Assembly (NCBI GenBank): GCA_025370845.1
Contig: JAMXFF010000026.1
Location: 48,616-112,615, forward strand
Source: Laspinema palackyanum D2a
GTDB lineage: Bacteria > Cyanobacteriota > Cyanobacteriia > Cyanobacteriales > Laspinemataceae
Reading direction: 5' to 3'
DNA: 64,000 nt
Positions 32,992 through 41,216 of the stretch are shown here, one piece after another. Position 1 is the first letter of the stretch; the number at the start of each line of letters is the position of its first letter. The position numbers and the translations under genes were made by a program. The notes beneath the pieces were generated by a model. It was not told the DNA's origin, made no database searches, and worked only from the letters and a program-made list of their open reading frames with translations.

Positions 32992-34692
32992 ATGAAGATG
33001 AATTTATCAACAGCTCAGGATGTGTCTCTTTATGATTGCGCCCTCAGTGCGATCGCACCGCCTCATCCCTTGCAAGTTTCCTACCCATCTTTTAAGGGCA
33101 TGGTGGGCGGTGTATTTGACCTGCTGATCGAACAAAAAATCCCTGCAACCTTGTGGGTGAAGCTTCCAGATTGGTGCAACTGGCAGGGAGACCTTGAGCG
33201 CTACCGCCATTTGCTTGGGGGGACGAATCCGGTTTACATCCTCCACCCCTGGCAGGGTGAGGAGACTCCAAAGACGAGGGATGAAGAGATAGAGGAGGAA
33301 GGAGGAACCGGAAGAACAAACGAGTTATATTCCCGACAGCGATACAGCTTTTTTAAACCGCGATCGCAGGATAAACACAGGACCTTCGATCGCAACCTCC
33401 ATCGTCACAGTCCGCCCTACAGCGCACCGTTAACCTGCGGCATTGATGAGAATTCCCTGATTAGCGACGAGGGAACGATCTTCATGCCGACTAAAACTAC
33501 CTTACCCTTATGCTCTATTCAGTTAATGCTCAATAGCAAACTGAACGAGGAATATTTTCTGATTGTGTTGTCCCCGGAATTATCGGTGGCAATTTTAGCC
33601 AGTCCCACCCCATCAAAGGGTCTCGAACCCCATTCTCATCGAGAATTTCAGGGAAATAAAACCCTAGTTGCCCTTTATTCCCTAGACCAACAGACAATTC
33701 AACAGGTCTTTGATGGATTAAAAGTATCGGTGAGTAAAGGGCAGTGCCAGAGTTGTCCAATTTCTGATGAAAATCAATACGCGATCGAGACATCTGGGCG
33801 AGTTTGCGAGAATTTACTCGCCAATTGGGACATGGCCTTTGGTCACCTGGAACTTCCTAAACCAGACCCTTTATTATTGGGACATTTATTTAGCAAGCAA
33901 CTCCAGCGACGGGAACAGCAGGGAGAAGAATTGGCCGGGGAGGGAGAACTGGCCGCATTGCGACGACAAAATCAAGAACTACTGGATGCATTAGAGTTTA
34001 AAGATGAGTTTCTGAATAAGATTGGACAGGAACTCCGCACGCCGTTAACGAATATGAAAACGGCCTTGAGCTTGTTGGATTCACCCAAACTCAAACCAGC
34101 ACAACGAGAGCGATATAGTGCGCTTTTGCATCAGTCTTGCGATCGCCAAAATGCCTTAATCGAAGGCTTCCTAGAACTGGTGCGCCTAGAAAGCGAGGTG
34201 GATAAAGCGAAAATGGAGGGCATCCGCTTGGGAGAACTCGTCCCGGGAATTGTGAGTACCTATCAGCCGATCGCCCAGGAAAAAGGGGTACTCCTCGCCT
34301 ACACCCTCCGCAGCACTTTACCTCCAGTGGTTTGCACCCGGGAATGGCTCAAAAAAATTGTGCTTAATTTGCTGCAAAATGCGATAAAATTCACCGGGTC
34401 TGGTGGGGAAGTTTGGGTGCGTTCCAAGCAACAAGGCGATTATGTTCAACTAGAATTTCGCGACACGGGTATGGGCATTCCCCCGGGGGAAATTCCTAAA
34501 GTTTTTGAAGCCTTTTATCGGAGTCGTCAAGCCATTAATGATGATATAGAAGGGGCTGGACTCGGCTTAACCATTGTCCAACAGCTTTTACTCCATTCCG
34601 GAGGTTCAATTACGGTAAAAAGCCGGGTCGGACGGGGTTCAGTGTTTAGCATTTTATTACCCGTTTACGACGAAGGCAATGGGGAATGGTGA
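32992..34692 (+). CDS. DICT-type sensor kinase lacking the phospho-acceptor histidine
   Basis: A 566-residue signal protein. An N-terminal DICT-like sensory region (about 1-260, with NPVYILHPW and FLIVLSPELSVAIL) is broken by an acidic low-complexity insert (about 85-105). A coiled coil leads to a HisKA-like domain and an intact HATPase (NLLQNAIKFTG, DTGMGIPPGE, GAGLGLTIV). The H-box reads IGQELRTPL: position 346 is Gln (CAG at 34027-34029) where the histidine should be. It can probably bind ATP but cannot autophosphorylate in the usual way. The start is ATG at 32992, or 32998. Confidence 0.78.
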   Translation: MKMNLSTAQDVSLYDCALSAIAPPHPLQVSYPSFKGMVGGVFDLLIEQKIPATLWVKLPDWCNWQGDLERYRHLLGGTNPVYILHPWQGEETPKTRDEEIEEEGGTGRTNELYSRQRYSFFKPRSQDKHRTFDRNLHRHSPPYSAPLTCGIDENSLISDEGTIFMPTKTTLPLCSIQLMLNSKLNEEYFLIVLSPELSVAILASPTPSKGLEPHSHREFQGNKTLVALYSLDQQTIQQVFDGLKVSVSKGQCQSCPISDENQYAIETSGRVCENLLANWDMAFGHLELPKPDPLLLGHLFSKQLQRREQQGEELAGEGELAALRRQNQELLDALEFKDEFLNKIGQELRTPLTNMKTALSLLDSPKLKPAQRERYSALLHQSCDRQNALIEGFLELVRLESEVDKAKMEGIRLGELVPGIVSTYQPIAQEKGVLLAYTLRSTLPPVVCTREWLKKIVLNLLQNAIKFTGSGGEVWVRSKQQGDYVQLEFRDTGMGIPPGEIPKVFEAFYRSRQAINDDIEGAGLGLTIVQQLLLHSGGSITVKSRVGRGSVFSILLPVYDEGNGEW

Positions 34693-34894
34693 ACTAATAG
34701 ACCTGTTGAAAACTTCCGGAGAGATCCCCCCAACCCCCCTTCTTAAGGGGGGCTTTTTTTGTCGGACGGGGTTCGGTGTTTAGCATTTTATTAGCCATTT
34801 ACGACGAAAGTGATGGGGACTGGTGAAGGAATCAACTTGTTGAAACATTGCATAGAGATCCCCCCAACCCCCCTTCTTAAGGGGGGCTTTTTTT
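34627..34894 (+). repeat. 134-bp tandem duplication of the kinase gene's 3' end
   Basis: The segment starting GTCGGACGGGGTT at 34627 (last 22 codons of the kinase plus the R3 palindrome) is repeated at 34761 with a few substitutions, exact period 134 nt. The second copy still reads as a kinase C-terminus followed by a stop. Confidence 0.85.
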
Positions 34895-35006
34895 ACCGAT
34901 TTTTAACCCCACTAACAAGACCCCAAACCGGGTTTCTGCGATCATTATACCTCTGGCAAAATTCTTTAAAGCCGATTGGCGTTCTTAAGGGGGGTTGGGG
35001 GGATCA
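34727..35006. repeat. R3 palindromes (GATCCCCCCAACCCCCCTT type), three copies
   Basis: Copies near 34727-34760 and 34857-34894 read forward and end in AAGGGGGGCTTTTTTT, which can act as terminators for the kinase gene. A third copy is inverted at 34983-35006. Related sequence is found inside the giant TPR gene near 54726-54755. Confidence 0.75.
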
Positions 35007-35092
35007 ATCCGGATTTTTGCCAGAGATCTAGTGTTGCTAGATTGCCTAAATTGATGAAAGTAACCCGGTTTCTCAACCCCCATCCTGTTTAA

Positions 35093-36889
35093 TTATCCCC
35101 GCATTTCTAAAGGTAAGAAGATCGTCAGGACTTGTCCATGTTGGTGACGATTGCGAACAATTAGTTTACCTCCGAGGGCTTGAAACAGGTTTTTAGTCAC
35201 GCTCAAATTAAGACTAAGATTGCCGGTTTCTGGCTGAAACATCAACATTTGACCGAGAGATTTGAGGGCCTGAGTCCCGGAAACTGTGGTTTCGGAATTG
35301 ACGGAGGCATGGGTTTGGGAGTGGAGTTCTACCTTTAACTGATGACCCGCCAGGGAAATTTCGACTTGGAGTTTGCCTCCGGCGGGTAAGGTGGAGGTGA
35401 AGTTATCGATCGCCCCGGTGAGGACTTGATCCAACAAGGAAGGGTCACTGACCACCGAGGGCATTTTTTGCGGCAAAATCACATCTAAGGTGAGGTTACG
35501 TCGGCTGGCTTGTTTTTCCCAGCGCGGGATGCAACTATTTAATACCTGGGTCAGGGAGGTGGATGTCAGGTGCATCGGCGCGTGAGCATCTTTGGTGGTT
35601 TCCAATTCCACTGCCCGGAAAAACAACCCAAAGCGGTCGATTTGCTCGCTACATTCGCGATCAATGGCTTCTAAGCGTTTGATAATCTCAGCATCGAGAT
35701 GACGGCGTTTGAGTAAGAGTCGGGTGAGGGTGCGGATGGTGGCTAACGGCGTTCTAACTTCGTGAGCGATCGCCTGTAATAATTCCACATCCAAGGCTGG
35801 GGCTTGGTTTCGGACGTTCTTACTCGCCGCATCCCGCAGGTCATCTAAGGGTTGGTCGATCGCCGGTTTCCGGGGATTGGCAGTTTTGGCCGAGACGGTC
35901 CCCACCGCCTTTCCACCCTTGGACCTCAAAGTTTTGGCAATCGCCGGTTCTGGATTACTCAGGGCCGTTCTCCGTTCCCCAGAGGTCGAAACCAGGGAAT
36001 TCCCATCGGGACGGGATACCTCCCAGGAAATCTCCGCCTCACCATTGGGACAATCCCCTCCGGATTGGGGTAAGGCCCGCATGGAGGAACCCCACCCGGT
36101 CCAATCTGCGGCGAATGCTTCCATTTCATCCAGCATTTCGCGATCGAGTTCTACGGGTTCGGGGAGATATTCCAGAAGCTGTTGGGTAAACTGACAAACC
36201 AGTTTGTAGTCTGGGGTGCGGGGTTGGAACTGTTGGAACTGCTGATCTAGGGTGGAAATAGCACTCTGATTTTTGAAGGGTAGCAGACGCGATCGCAATC
36301 CTTGCCACACTAAAGCGATCACCTCTGGATCAAAGGAAAACTGAAACGCCGGTTGTGCCTCGGAATTTAATCCCACCACCATCACCAGACTAAACCGCGC
36401 TGTCAACACCAAACAAAATTGTTCTCGGGCCAGAGGGTCCCCAGTAAGCAGGGGTAAAACTGTAGGGTTGGAGGCATTGGAACCATTATCCGGGGTCGAG
36501 GGGAACAAGGAGGGGGGTAACCATGCGCCAGACTGCTGCACCCCAGCAAAGGTCCAAGTGGAGAACTGTTCTAAGTGGGTGGATTGAGTTAAAACCGGGA
36601 CAGGACCGGATAACACTAACCCTTTGCTAGAGAAGGAATGCCGGGTATCTGGGTCATTCTTTACTCGTTCGCCATCGAGGAGGTCATTCAGGGAGGCGAC
36701 TGCGCCTTGCCATTGGCGATCGGCCCGAATTCGGCGCAACCAAACTGTTGCGGCATCCCGGTGGGTCGTTGTCCCATTGCGATCGCCCGGTTCTTCCCCA
36801 GTCAACCCCATCTCTAGGTCCGAGGAATTGTCGGTTCTCCCCCCCTGTGCTAAAACCTCGCTAATCGTTGGTAAGACCCACTTGTACAC
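35093..36889 (-). CDS. Histidine-kinase-like protein with H-box but degenerate ATP-binding domain
   Basis: A 598-residue protein. The N-terminal half (about 60-260) resembles the DICT/sensory part of its convergent neighbour, followed by a low-complexity linker. The H-box is intact: IAHEVRTPLATIR with His376. The C-terminal HATPase-like part has a weak N-box (LTGAIDNFTSTLPAGG) but no DxGxG G1 box, and the final LSVTKNLFQALGGKLIV is only partly conserved, so ATP binding is doubtful. It may be phosphorylated by another kinase or act as a scaffold. Confidence 0.72.
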   Translation of the reverse strand: MYKWVLPTISEVLAQGGRTDNSSDLEMGLTGEEPGDRNGTTTHRDAATVWLRRIRADRQWQGAVASLNDLLDGERVKNDPDTRHSFSSKGLVLSGPVPVLTQSTHLEQFSTWTFAGVQQSGAWLPPSLFPSTPDNGSNASNPTVLPLLTGDPLAREQFCLVLTARFSLVMVVGLNSEAQPAFQFSFDPEVIALVWQGLRSRLLPFKNQSAISTLDQQFQQFQPRTPDYKLVCQFTQQLLEYLPEPVELDREMLDEMEAFAADWTGWGSSMRALPQSGGDCPNGEAEISWEVSRPDGNSLVSTSGERRTALSNPEPAIAKTLRSKGGKAVGTVSAKTANPRKPAIDQPLDDLRDAASKNVRNQAPALDVELLQAIAHEVRTPLATIRTLTRLLLKRRHLDAEIIKRLEAIDRECSEQIDRFGLFFRAVELETTKDAHAPMHLTSTSLTQVLNSCIPRWEKQASRRNLTLDVILPQKMPSVVSDPSLLDQVLTGAIDNFTSTLPAGGKLQVEISLAGHQLKVELHSQTHASVNSETTVSGTQALKSLGQMLMFQPETGNLSLNLSVTKNLFQALGGKLIVRNRHQHGQVLTIFLPLEMRG

Positions 36890-37242
36890 GGAAATATCCC
36901 CCTCTACAGTTCACTGGTTTAAATCCTTAATTTTCAATAATTGAGCAAGAATTTGTAATTTAAAACTTGCTACAAACGCTTTAATCTAAATTCAACTGAA
37001 AACAAGATACTACTAGCCTATCTGGATCTTCCCCATAAAAACATTCGTAGAACCGAACAAATCAGTCGCAATCCCCGCAGAAAATCGGGAGGGTCACCCC
37101 CTTGATTCAGAATCGGTTTGACCCAAGAGGCAGTCGGCACTCGCCCCCTTGTGGGTAAAACCCCACCCGGTTGGTCTGGAAGCATTGAGGACCGCTATAG
37201 TAGAACATATCAATATATTTGCTTTGGAAATCGCCCTCAACC
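36890..37242. other. Divergent intergenic region before tldD
   Basis: About 350 bp, AT-rich on the left, with no gene. Small inverted sequences are present (for example GGGTAAAACCCC near 37152). Promoters for the two diverging genes must lie here but no close match to the consensus was seen. Confidence 0.4.
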
Positions 37243-38640
37243 ATGTCTACTTTGCTCGCTGATGCCAAAAACTTATTAGCTGAACTGATTGCTCGTTATG
37301 CCTCCCGGGTTGATTATTTAGCCATTCGCCTAGAAGAAGCGGAAGGCACCGATATCTTTTTGCGCGGTGAAAAGATTGAAACCCTAAGTGAGGGAGTCTC
37401 GATTGGGGGACAAGTCCGCGCTTGCTATCAAGGGGGTTGGGGCTTTGCCAGTTTTAATCAACTGGCGGGACTGGCAGAACGAATCGAGGAAGCGATCGCC
37501 GCAGCGCGATTAGTCGGGGATGAAGAAACGATTTTAGCCCCGGTGGACCCGGTACAGATTACCTGTGAACTCTTACTCACCGGCACTGACCCTAGAAAGA
37601 TTCCGATTATCGACAAAAAGAGATTGTGCGATCGCTATACGGATATCCTCCGTCAAGTTGACCCGCGCATCACCACCACCTCGGTGCGCTACAGTGACAG
37701 CGCCCAACGCATCCTCCTGTTCACCTCGGAAGGCACAATCCTAGAACAGTCTTGGGTAGATATGGAAATGCGCTTTGCCGCCACTGCACGCAATGGGGAA
37801 ACGGTTCAAACGGGACGGGAAACCACCGGGTCGCGGAAAGCTTACGAAGATTTAATCCAGCTTGATTCCCAAGTGCGAGGGGCCGCCCAAAGAGCGGTAG
37901 AAGCCCTTTCCCTGCCTTCGGTGAAAGGCAACACCTACCAAGTTGTCATTGACCCCATTCTATCAGGATTGTTCGTTCATGAAGCCTTTGGACATCTTTC
38001 TGAAGCAGATATGGCGTATGAAAACCCAGATTTGCTAGAAGTAATGACCCTGGGACGCCGTTTTGGTCCTGAAGACTTGCAAATCTTTGATGGGGCGGCC
38101 CCTCCGGGTCATCGCGGCAGTTATCTTTATGATGATGAAGGCACTCCTGCCACCACCACTCAACTGATTAAAGATGGGGTACTCGTCGGACGCCTCCACT
38201 CCCGAGAAACTGCTGGGAAACTAGAGGAAACTGCCACAGGAAATGCCCGCTGTTTGAATTATCATTATCCTCCCATTGTTCGGATGACCAATACCTGGAT
38301 TGAACGGGGAAAGACGCCGGTTCAGGATTTATTTACGGATATTAAAGAAGGGGTTTATGCCCGAAATTGGCTGGGAGGAATGACGAATGGGGAAATGTTT
38401 ACCTTTAGCGCTGGGGAAGCCTGGATGATTAGAAATGGTCAATTAGCCGAACCTGTGCGGGATGTCACCCTTTCGGGGAATGTGTTTAGCACCTTAGCGG
38501 ATATTGAGGCGATCGGGGATGATTTCTATTGGGATGAATCCGGCGGTTGCGGCAAAGGTGGACAAAATGGTTTACCTGTAGGCTGTGGCGGTCCCAGTCT
38601 GCGAATTCGCAATGTCGTAGTGGGTGGCGAGTCAGCGTAG
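37243..38640 (+). CDS. tldD: TldD-type metalloprotease
   Basis: A 465-residue subunit of the TldD/TldE (PmbA) zinc protease family, which trims modified peptides and degrades unfolded small proteins. The metal-binding motif VHEAFGHLSEAD (His246, Glu247, His251) is present, which marks the catalytic TldD rather than TldE. The conserved C-terminal GGCGKGGQNGLPVGCGGP is present too. The ATG at 37243 fits the family; an upstream TTG at 37219 is rejected. The usual partner tldE is not adjacent. Confidence 0.9.
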   Translation: MSTLLADAKNLLAELIARYASRVDYLAIRLEEAEGTDIFLRGEKIETLSEGVSIGGQVRACYQGGWGFASFNQLAGLAERIEEAIAAARLVGDEETILAPVDPVQITCELLLTGTDPRKIPIIDKKRLCDRYTDILRQVDPRITTTSVRYSDSAQRILLFTSEGTILEQSWVDMEMRFAATARNGETVQTGRETTGSRKAYEDLIQLDSQVRGAAQRAVEALSLPSVKGNTYQVVIDPILSGLFVHEAFGHLSEADMAYENPDLLEVMTLGRRFGPEDLQIFDGAAPPGHRGSYLYDDEGTPATTTQLIKDGVLVGRLHSRETAGKLEETATGNARCLNYHYPPIVRMTNTWIERGKTPVQDLFTDIKEGVYARNWLGGMTNGEMFTFSAGEAWMIRNGQLAEPVRDVTLSGNVFSTLADIEAIGDDFYWDESGGCGKGGQNGLPVGCGGPSLRIRNVVVGGESA

Positions 38641-38692
38641 TTTTTGTCCCGTCTAATTACTAAAGGAATTGCAACAAATAAATCATCCAAAT

Positions 38693-38753
38693 GTTCGTAG
38701 TGACTCCTTCAGGAGTCATCTTTAAAGAAACCCCTGAAGGGGTTACTACGAAC
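38693..38753 (+). repeat. Compound palindrome (family R1), orientation 2
   Basis: Same element as 30387-30446 but inverted relative to the shared left flank AAATAAATCATCCAA. It lies between convergent genes and could stop transcription from both sides. AACCGGGTTTC and AAACCCGGTTT palindromes follow near 38807 and 38849. Confidence 0.8.
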
Positions 38754-38896
38754 ATTTTGGCTGTTTTCTTTTATGAAGCTCCCTAACCCCAGGACAAGCA
38801 ACCGGGTTTCTAGCCGAGATTTATTGAAAATTGCTAGAAAGTTGGTGAAGAAACCCGGTTTTTAACTTCTACTGTACCCCCGGACTAAAAACAAAC

Positions 38897-40339
38897 TTAC
38901 TGAAGTGAGGGGAGGGAGGGCGGTACTTCCGATTGATATAGATTTTCCATTTCCGCCAGGGTGGCTTCCGGGTCGGTATGGGTAGATTTTACCACATAAT
39001 TGAGTTTTAATTCTTCGAGGAAATCCGTGAGCAAGATTTGTATTTCTTCTTGGGTTTGCCGATCGCCTAAAGCTTTCCGAAAGGCTTTATTGAACTCCTG
39101 ACTGAGGCGCTCAAATAGCACTCGCCCTTCCACATCGGAGTAAGAGTTTTCCAGAACAGTTACCGTGGTTTGGGCTAAATTAGAGGCCATTTGTTCGGTA
39201 AAATCCCTAGGCAAATTTCCAAGTCCGGGGAAAGCTTTGAGGCTTTGATAAACTCCAGAATCTTTAAACGCACCTTCTATACTATGATGCAAAACTGCTT
39301 CTAATTCTGGCTTAATTTGGGGTAAAACTTTGTAGATGGTTAATTCCAGAAGTCGGTCAGTAATAACTTCAATTTCATTGACATTATTCAGGTCGATCGC
39401 CGGTTGGGGATTCAAAAATGATTGGGCGGCAGTACCTTCTCGAATGGAGTCTTGCGCTTGATTAATAAAGCGCACCATCACAAATCGAGACAGGCGATCG
39501 GCTAATTTGGCAGCCGGTTCATGGGTCATCTGGACTAAGATGCGATCGAAATTAACCAATTGACTCTGTTGCAGTCTCACGGCAACTGGAATCACCCGTA
39601 ACCCTCGCCAAAACGGTAAAAACAGTAAAACATCATACCAGCGTCGCAACATGGCATCAATCCACCGTAAGCCACTAATCCGGCGATGCCTCAAGAAGGT
39701 GCGAAGTAGGAATTCTAATCCAAACAAGCACATAAAGAAAATATCAATTCGCCAAAATTCATCGACGACTTGCCCGATTTCGTCTACATTTCTGAAATAA
39801 TTGCTGGCAATTAGGGGATTTATCTGAGTTTGAAAAAAATTCAGTTCGCGGCTTAAATTGTGGCTGCTTAAATAATTAGAGGTCCAAAAGGTTTGAAAAG
39901 CCTCTGAAGCATATTCAGTGCCAATATGCTGACGCATTCGCCTTTGAATTTTGGCAAACGTGCCGAACTTACCCGCAGCCATAAAGGGGTTTTCCTTGAG
40001 CATTCCCTCGCTTTCATAGCGTAACAATTCCAGCAAATTCTCCACTTGCGGAGTTTCCAGGGAACTTTGAGGTTGTTGGAGTGCGAGGGTTAATTGATGG
40101 ACGGTTTCTAAGTATTTTTCAGTTTCAGGATGGGGTTCAATGCCTTTAATTTTATCATAAGCTATCACAACCGGGGGGAGTTGTTGTAAATAGATATCAC
40201 GCAGGGGAATATAAGAGGAATCAAACCCGACTAACAGCAAATTGATAACGGCGAGAATCGCCATAAATTTTCTAAACCAGTCAATCGGTCCTCCGGTATT
40301 CGGGGGACCTACTGGGTTGGCAGTTTTTATGGTTTGCAT
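38897..40339 (-). CDS. Conserved cyanobacterial membrane protein of unknown function
   Basis: A 480-residue protein. Membrane segments lie near residues 23-42 (FMAILAVINLLLVGF) and 200-216 (IFFMCLFGLEFLL), and possibly 238-255 (DVLLFLPFWRGLRVIPV); a basic stretch RTFLRHRR follows the second, somewhat like voltage-sensor channels. The long C-terminal half is helical and soluble (PEATLAEMENLY near the end). No pore motif is seen, so an ion channel role is only a guess. The upstream gene coaE is 47 nt away on the same strand. Confidence 0.6.
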   Translation of the reverse strand: MQTIKTANPVGPPNTGGPIDWFRKFMAILAVINLLLVGFDSSYIPLRDIYLQQLPPVVIAYDKIKGIEPHPETEKYLETVHQLTLALQQPQSSLETPQVENLLELLRYESEGMLKENPFMAAGKFGTFAKIQRRMRQHIGTEYASEAFQTFWTSNYLSSHNLSRELNFFQTQINPLIASNYFRNVDEIGQVVDEFWRIDIFFMCLFGLEFLLRTFLRHRRISGLRWIDAMLRRWYDVLLFLPFWRGLRVIPVAVRLQQSQLVNFDRILVQMTHEPAAKLADRLSRFVMVRFINQAQDSIREGTAAQSFLNPQPAIDLNNVNEIEVITDRLLELTIYKVLPQIKPELEAVLHHSIEGAFKDSGVYQSLKAFPGLGNLPRDFTEQMASNLAQTTVTVLENSYSDVEGRVLFERLSQEFNKAFRKALGDRQTQEEIQILLTDFLEELKLNYVVKSTHTDPEATLAEMENLYQSEVPPSLPSLQ

Positions 40340-40386
40340 TTTGAAGACAGAGATTAAGTTAGAAGTAAAAGTATCCCGCTAGGGCT

Positions 40387-40995
40387 TTACTTCCTATTAT
40401 CTCTATCCTGCATCAAAGCGACATCTATCTGTTGGATGAGGTGTGCTACAGTGGAGGAGTTATCTAAGACGACATCAGCCCGAGAGCATTTTTCAGATAA
40501 GGGCATTTGGCTATTAATTCTAGCTCTCGCTTGGTCGAGGGTCAAGCGATCGCGTTCCATCAATCGCTGAATCTGGCGATCGCCAGGACAAGATACCACC
40601 CAAATTTCCGTCACTAAATCGGTCATTTGTGCTTCAAACAACAACGGGATGACCAAGACTGCGGTAGACTGTTCTGGCAAAGCGGCAATTTCTCGAAGAA
40701 AGCGATCGCGCACTTGGGGATGGATTTGCGCCTCTAACCACTGTTTTTCCTGGGGTTGAGTAAACACAATCTCCCCCAACTTCGGACGATTCAGACTGCG
40801 ATCGGGCAGTAGCAAGTCACTTCCATAACGCTTCACGATTTGATTCAACACTTCTGACCCAATCTGGACCGCTTCCCTCGCATAAATATCCGCATCAAAC
40901 ACCGGCAATTTATGCTGATTTTTCAAGTAATTAGAAACAGTAGTTTTACCCGTAGCAATGCCACCCGTCAAACCAATTTTACGTTTGTTGATCAT
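40387..40995 (-). CDS. coaE: Dephospho-CoA kinase
   Basis: A 202-residue P-loop kinase that phosphorylates the ribose 3'-OH of dephospho-CoA, the last step of coenzyme A synthesis. The ATP loop LTGGIATGKTTVS is at residues 9-21, followed by FDADIYAREAV and the lid-region arginines RLMERDRL. The ATG at 40995 puts the P-loop at the usual distance; 41013 is an alternative. Confidence 0.93.
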   Translation of the reverse strand: MINKRKIGLTGGIATGKTTVSNYLKNQHKLPVFDADIYAREAVQIGSEVLNQIVKRYGSDLLLPDRSLNRPKLGEIVFTQPQEKQWLEAQIHPQVRDRFLREIAALPEQSTAVLVIPLLFEAQMTDLVTEIWVVSCPGDRQIQRLMERDRLTLDQARARINSQMPLSEKCSRADVVLDNSSTVAHLIQQIDVALMQDRDNRK

Positions 40996-41216
40996 ATCAA
41001 CCCCTAATTGCAAACAATAGAATGTTTATAGGAATGAACAAACATCGCCTGATCCGTCGAACTATTGTACAATGATATGAGGCTCCGTAAGCAGAGGATC
41101 TAAGTAGAGGAACCGAAGGGGTTCCCCGAACTCTGAGCATCTTCTACTTCAGTTTACCCCCTAACTTCAACAGAGCAACAGTGGAGAAAACATCGGATTT
41201 TTAAAATTATTCAGCC

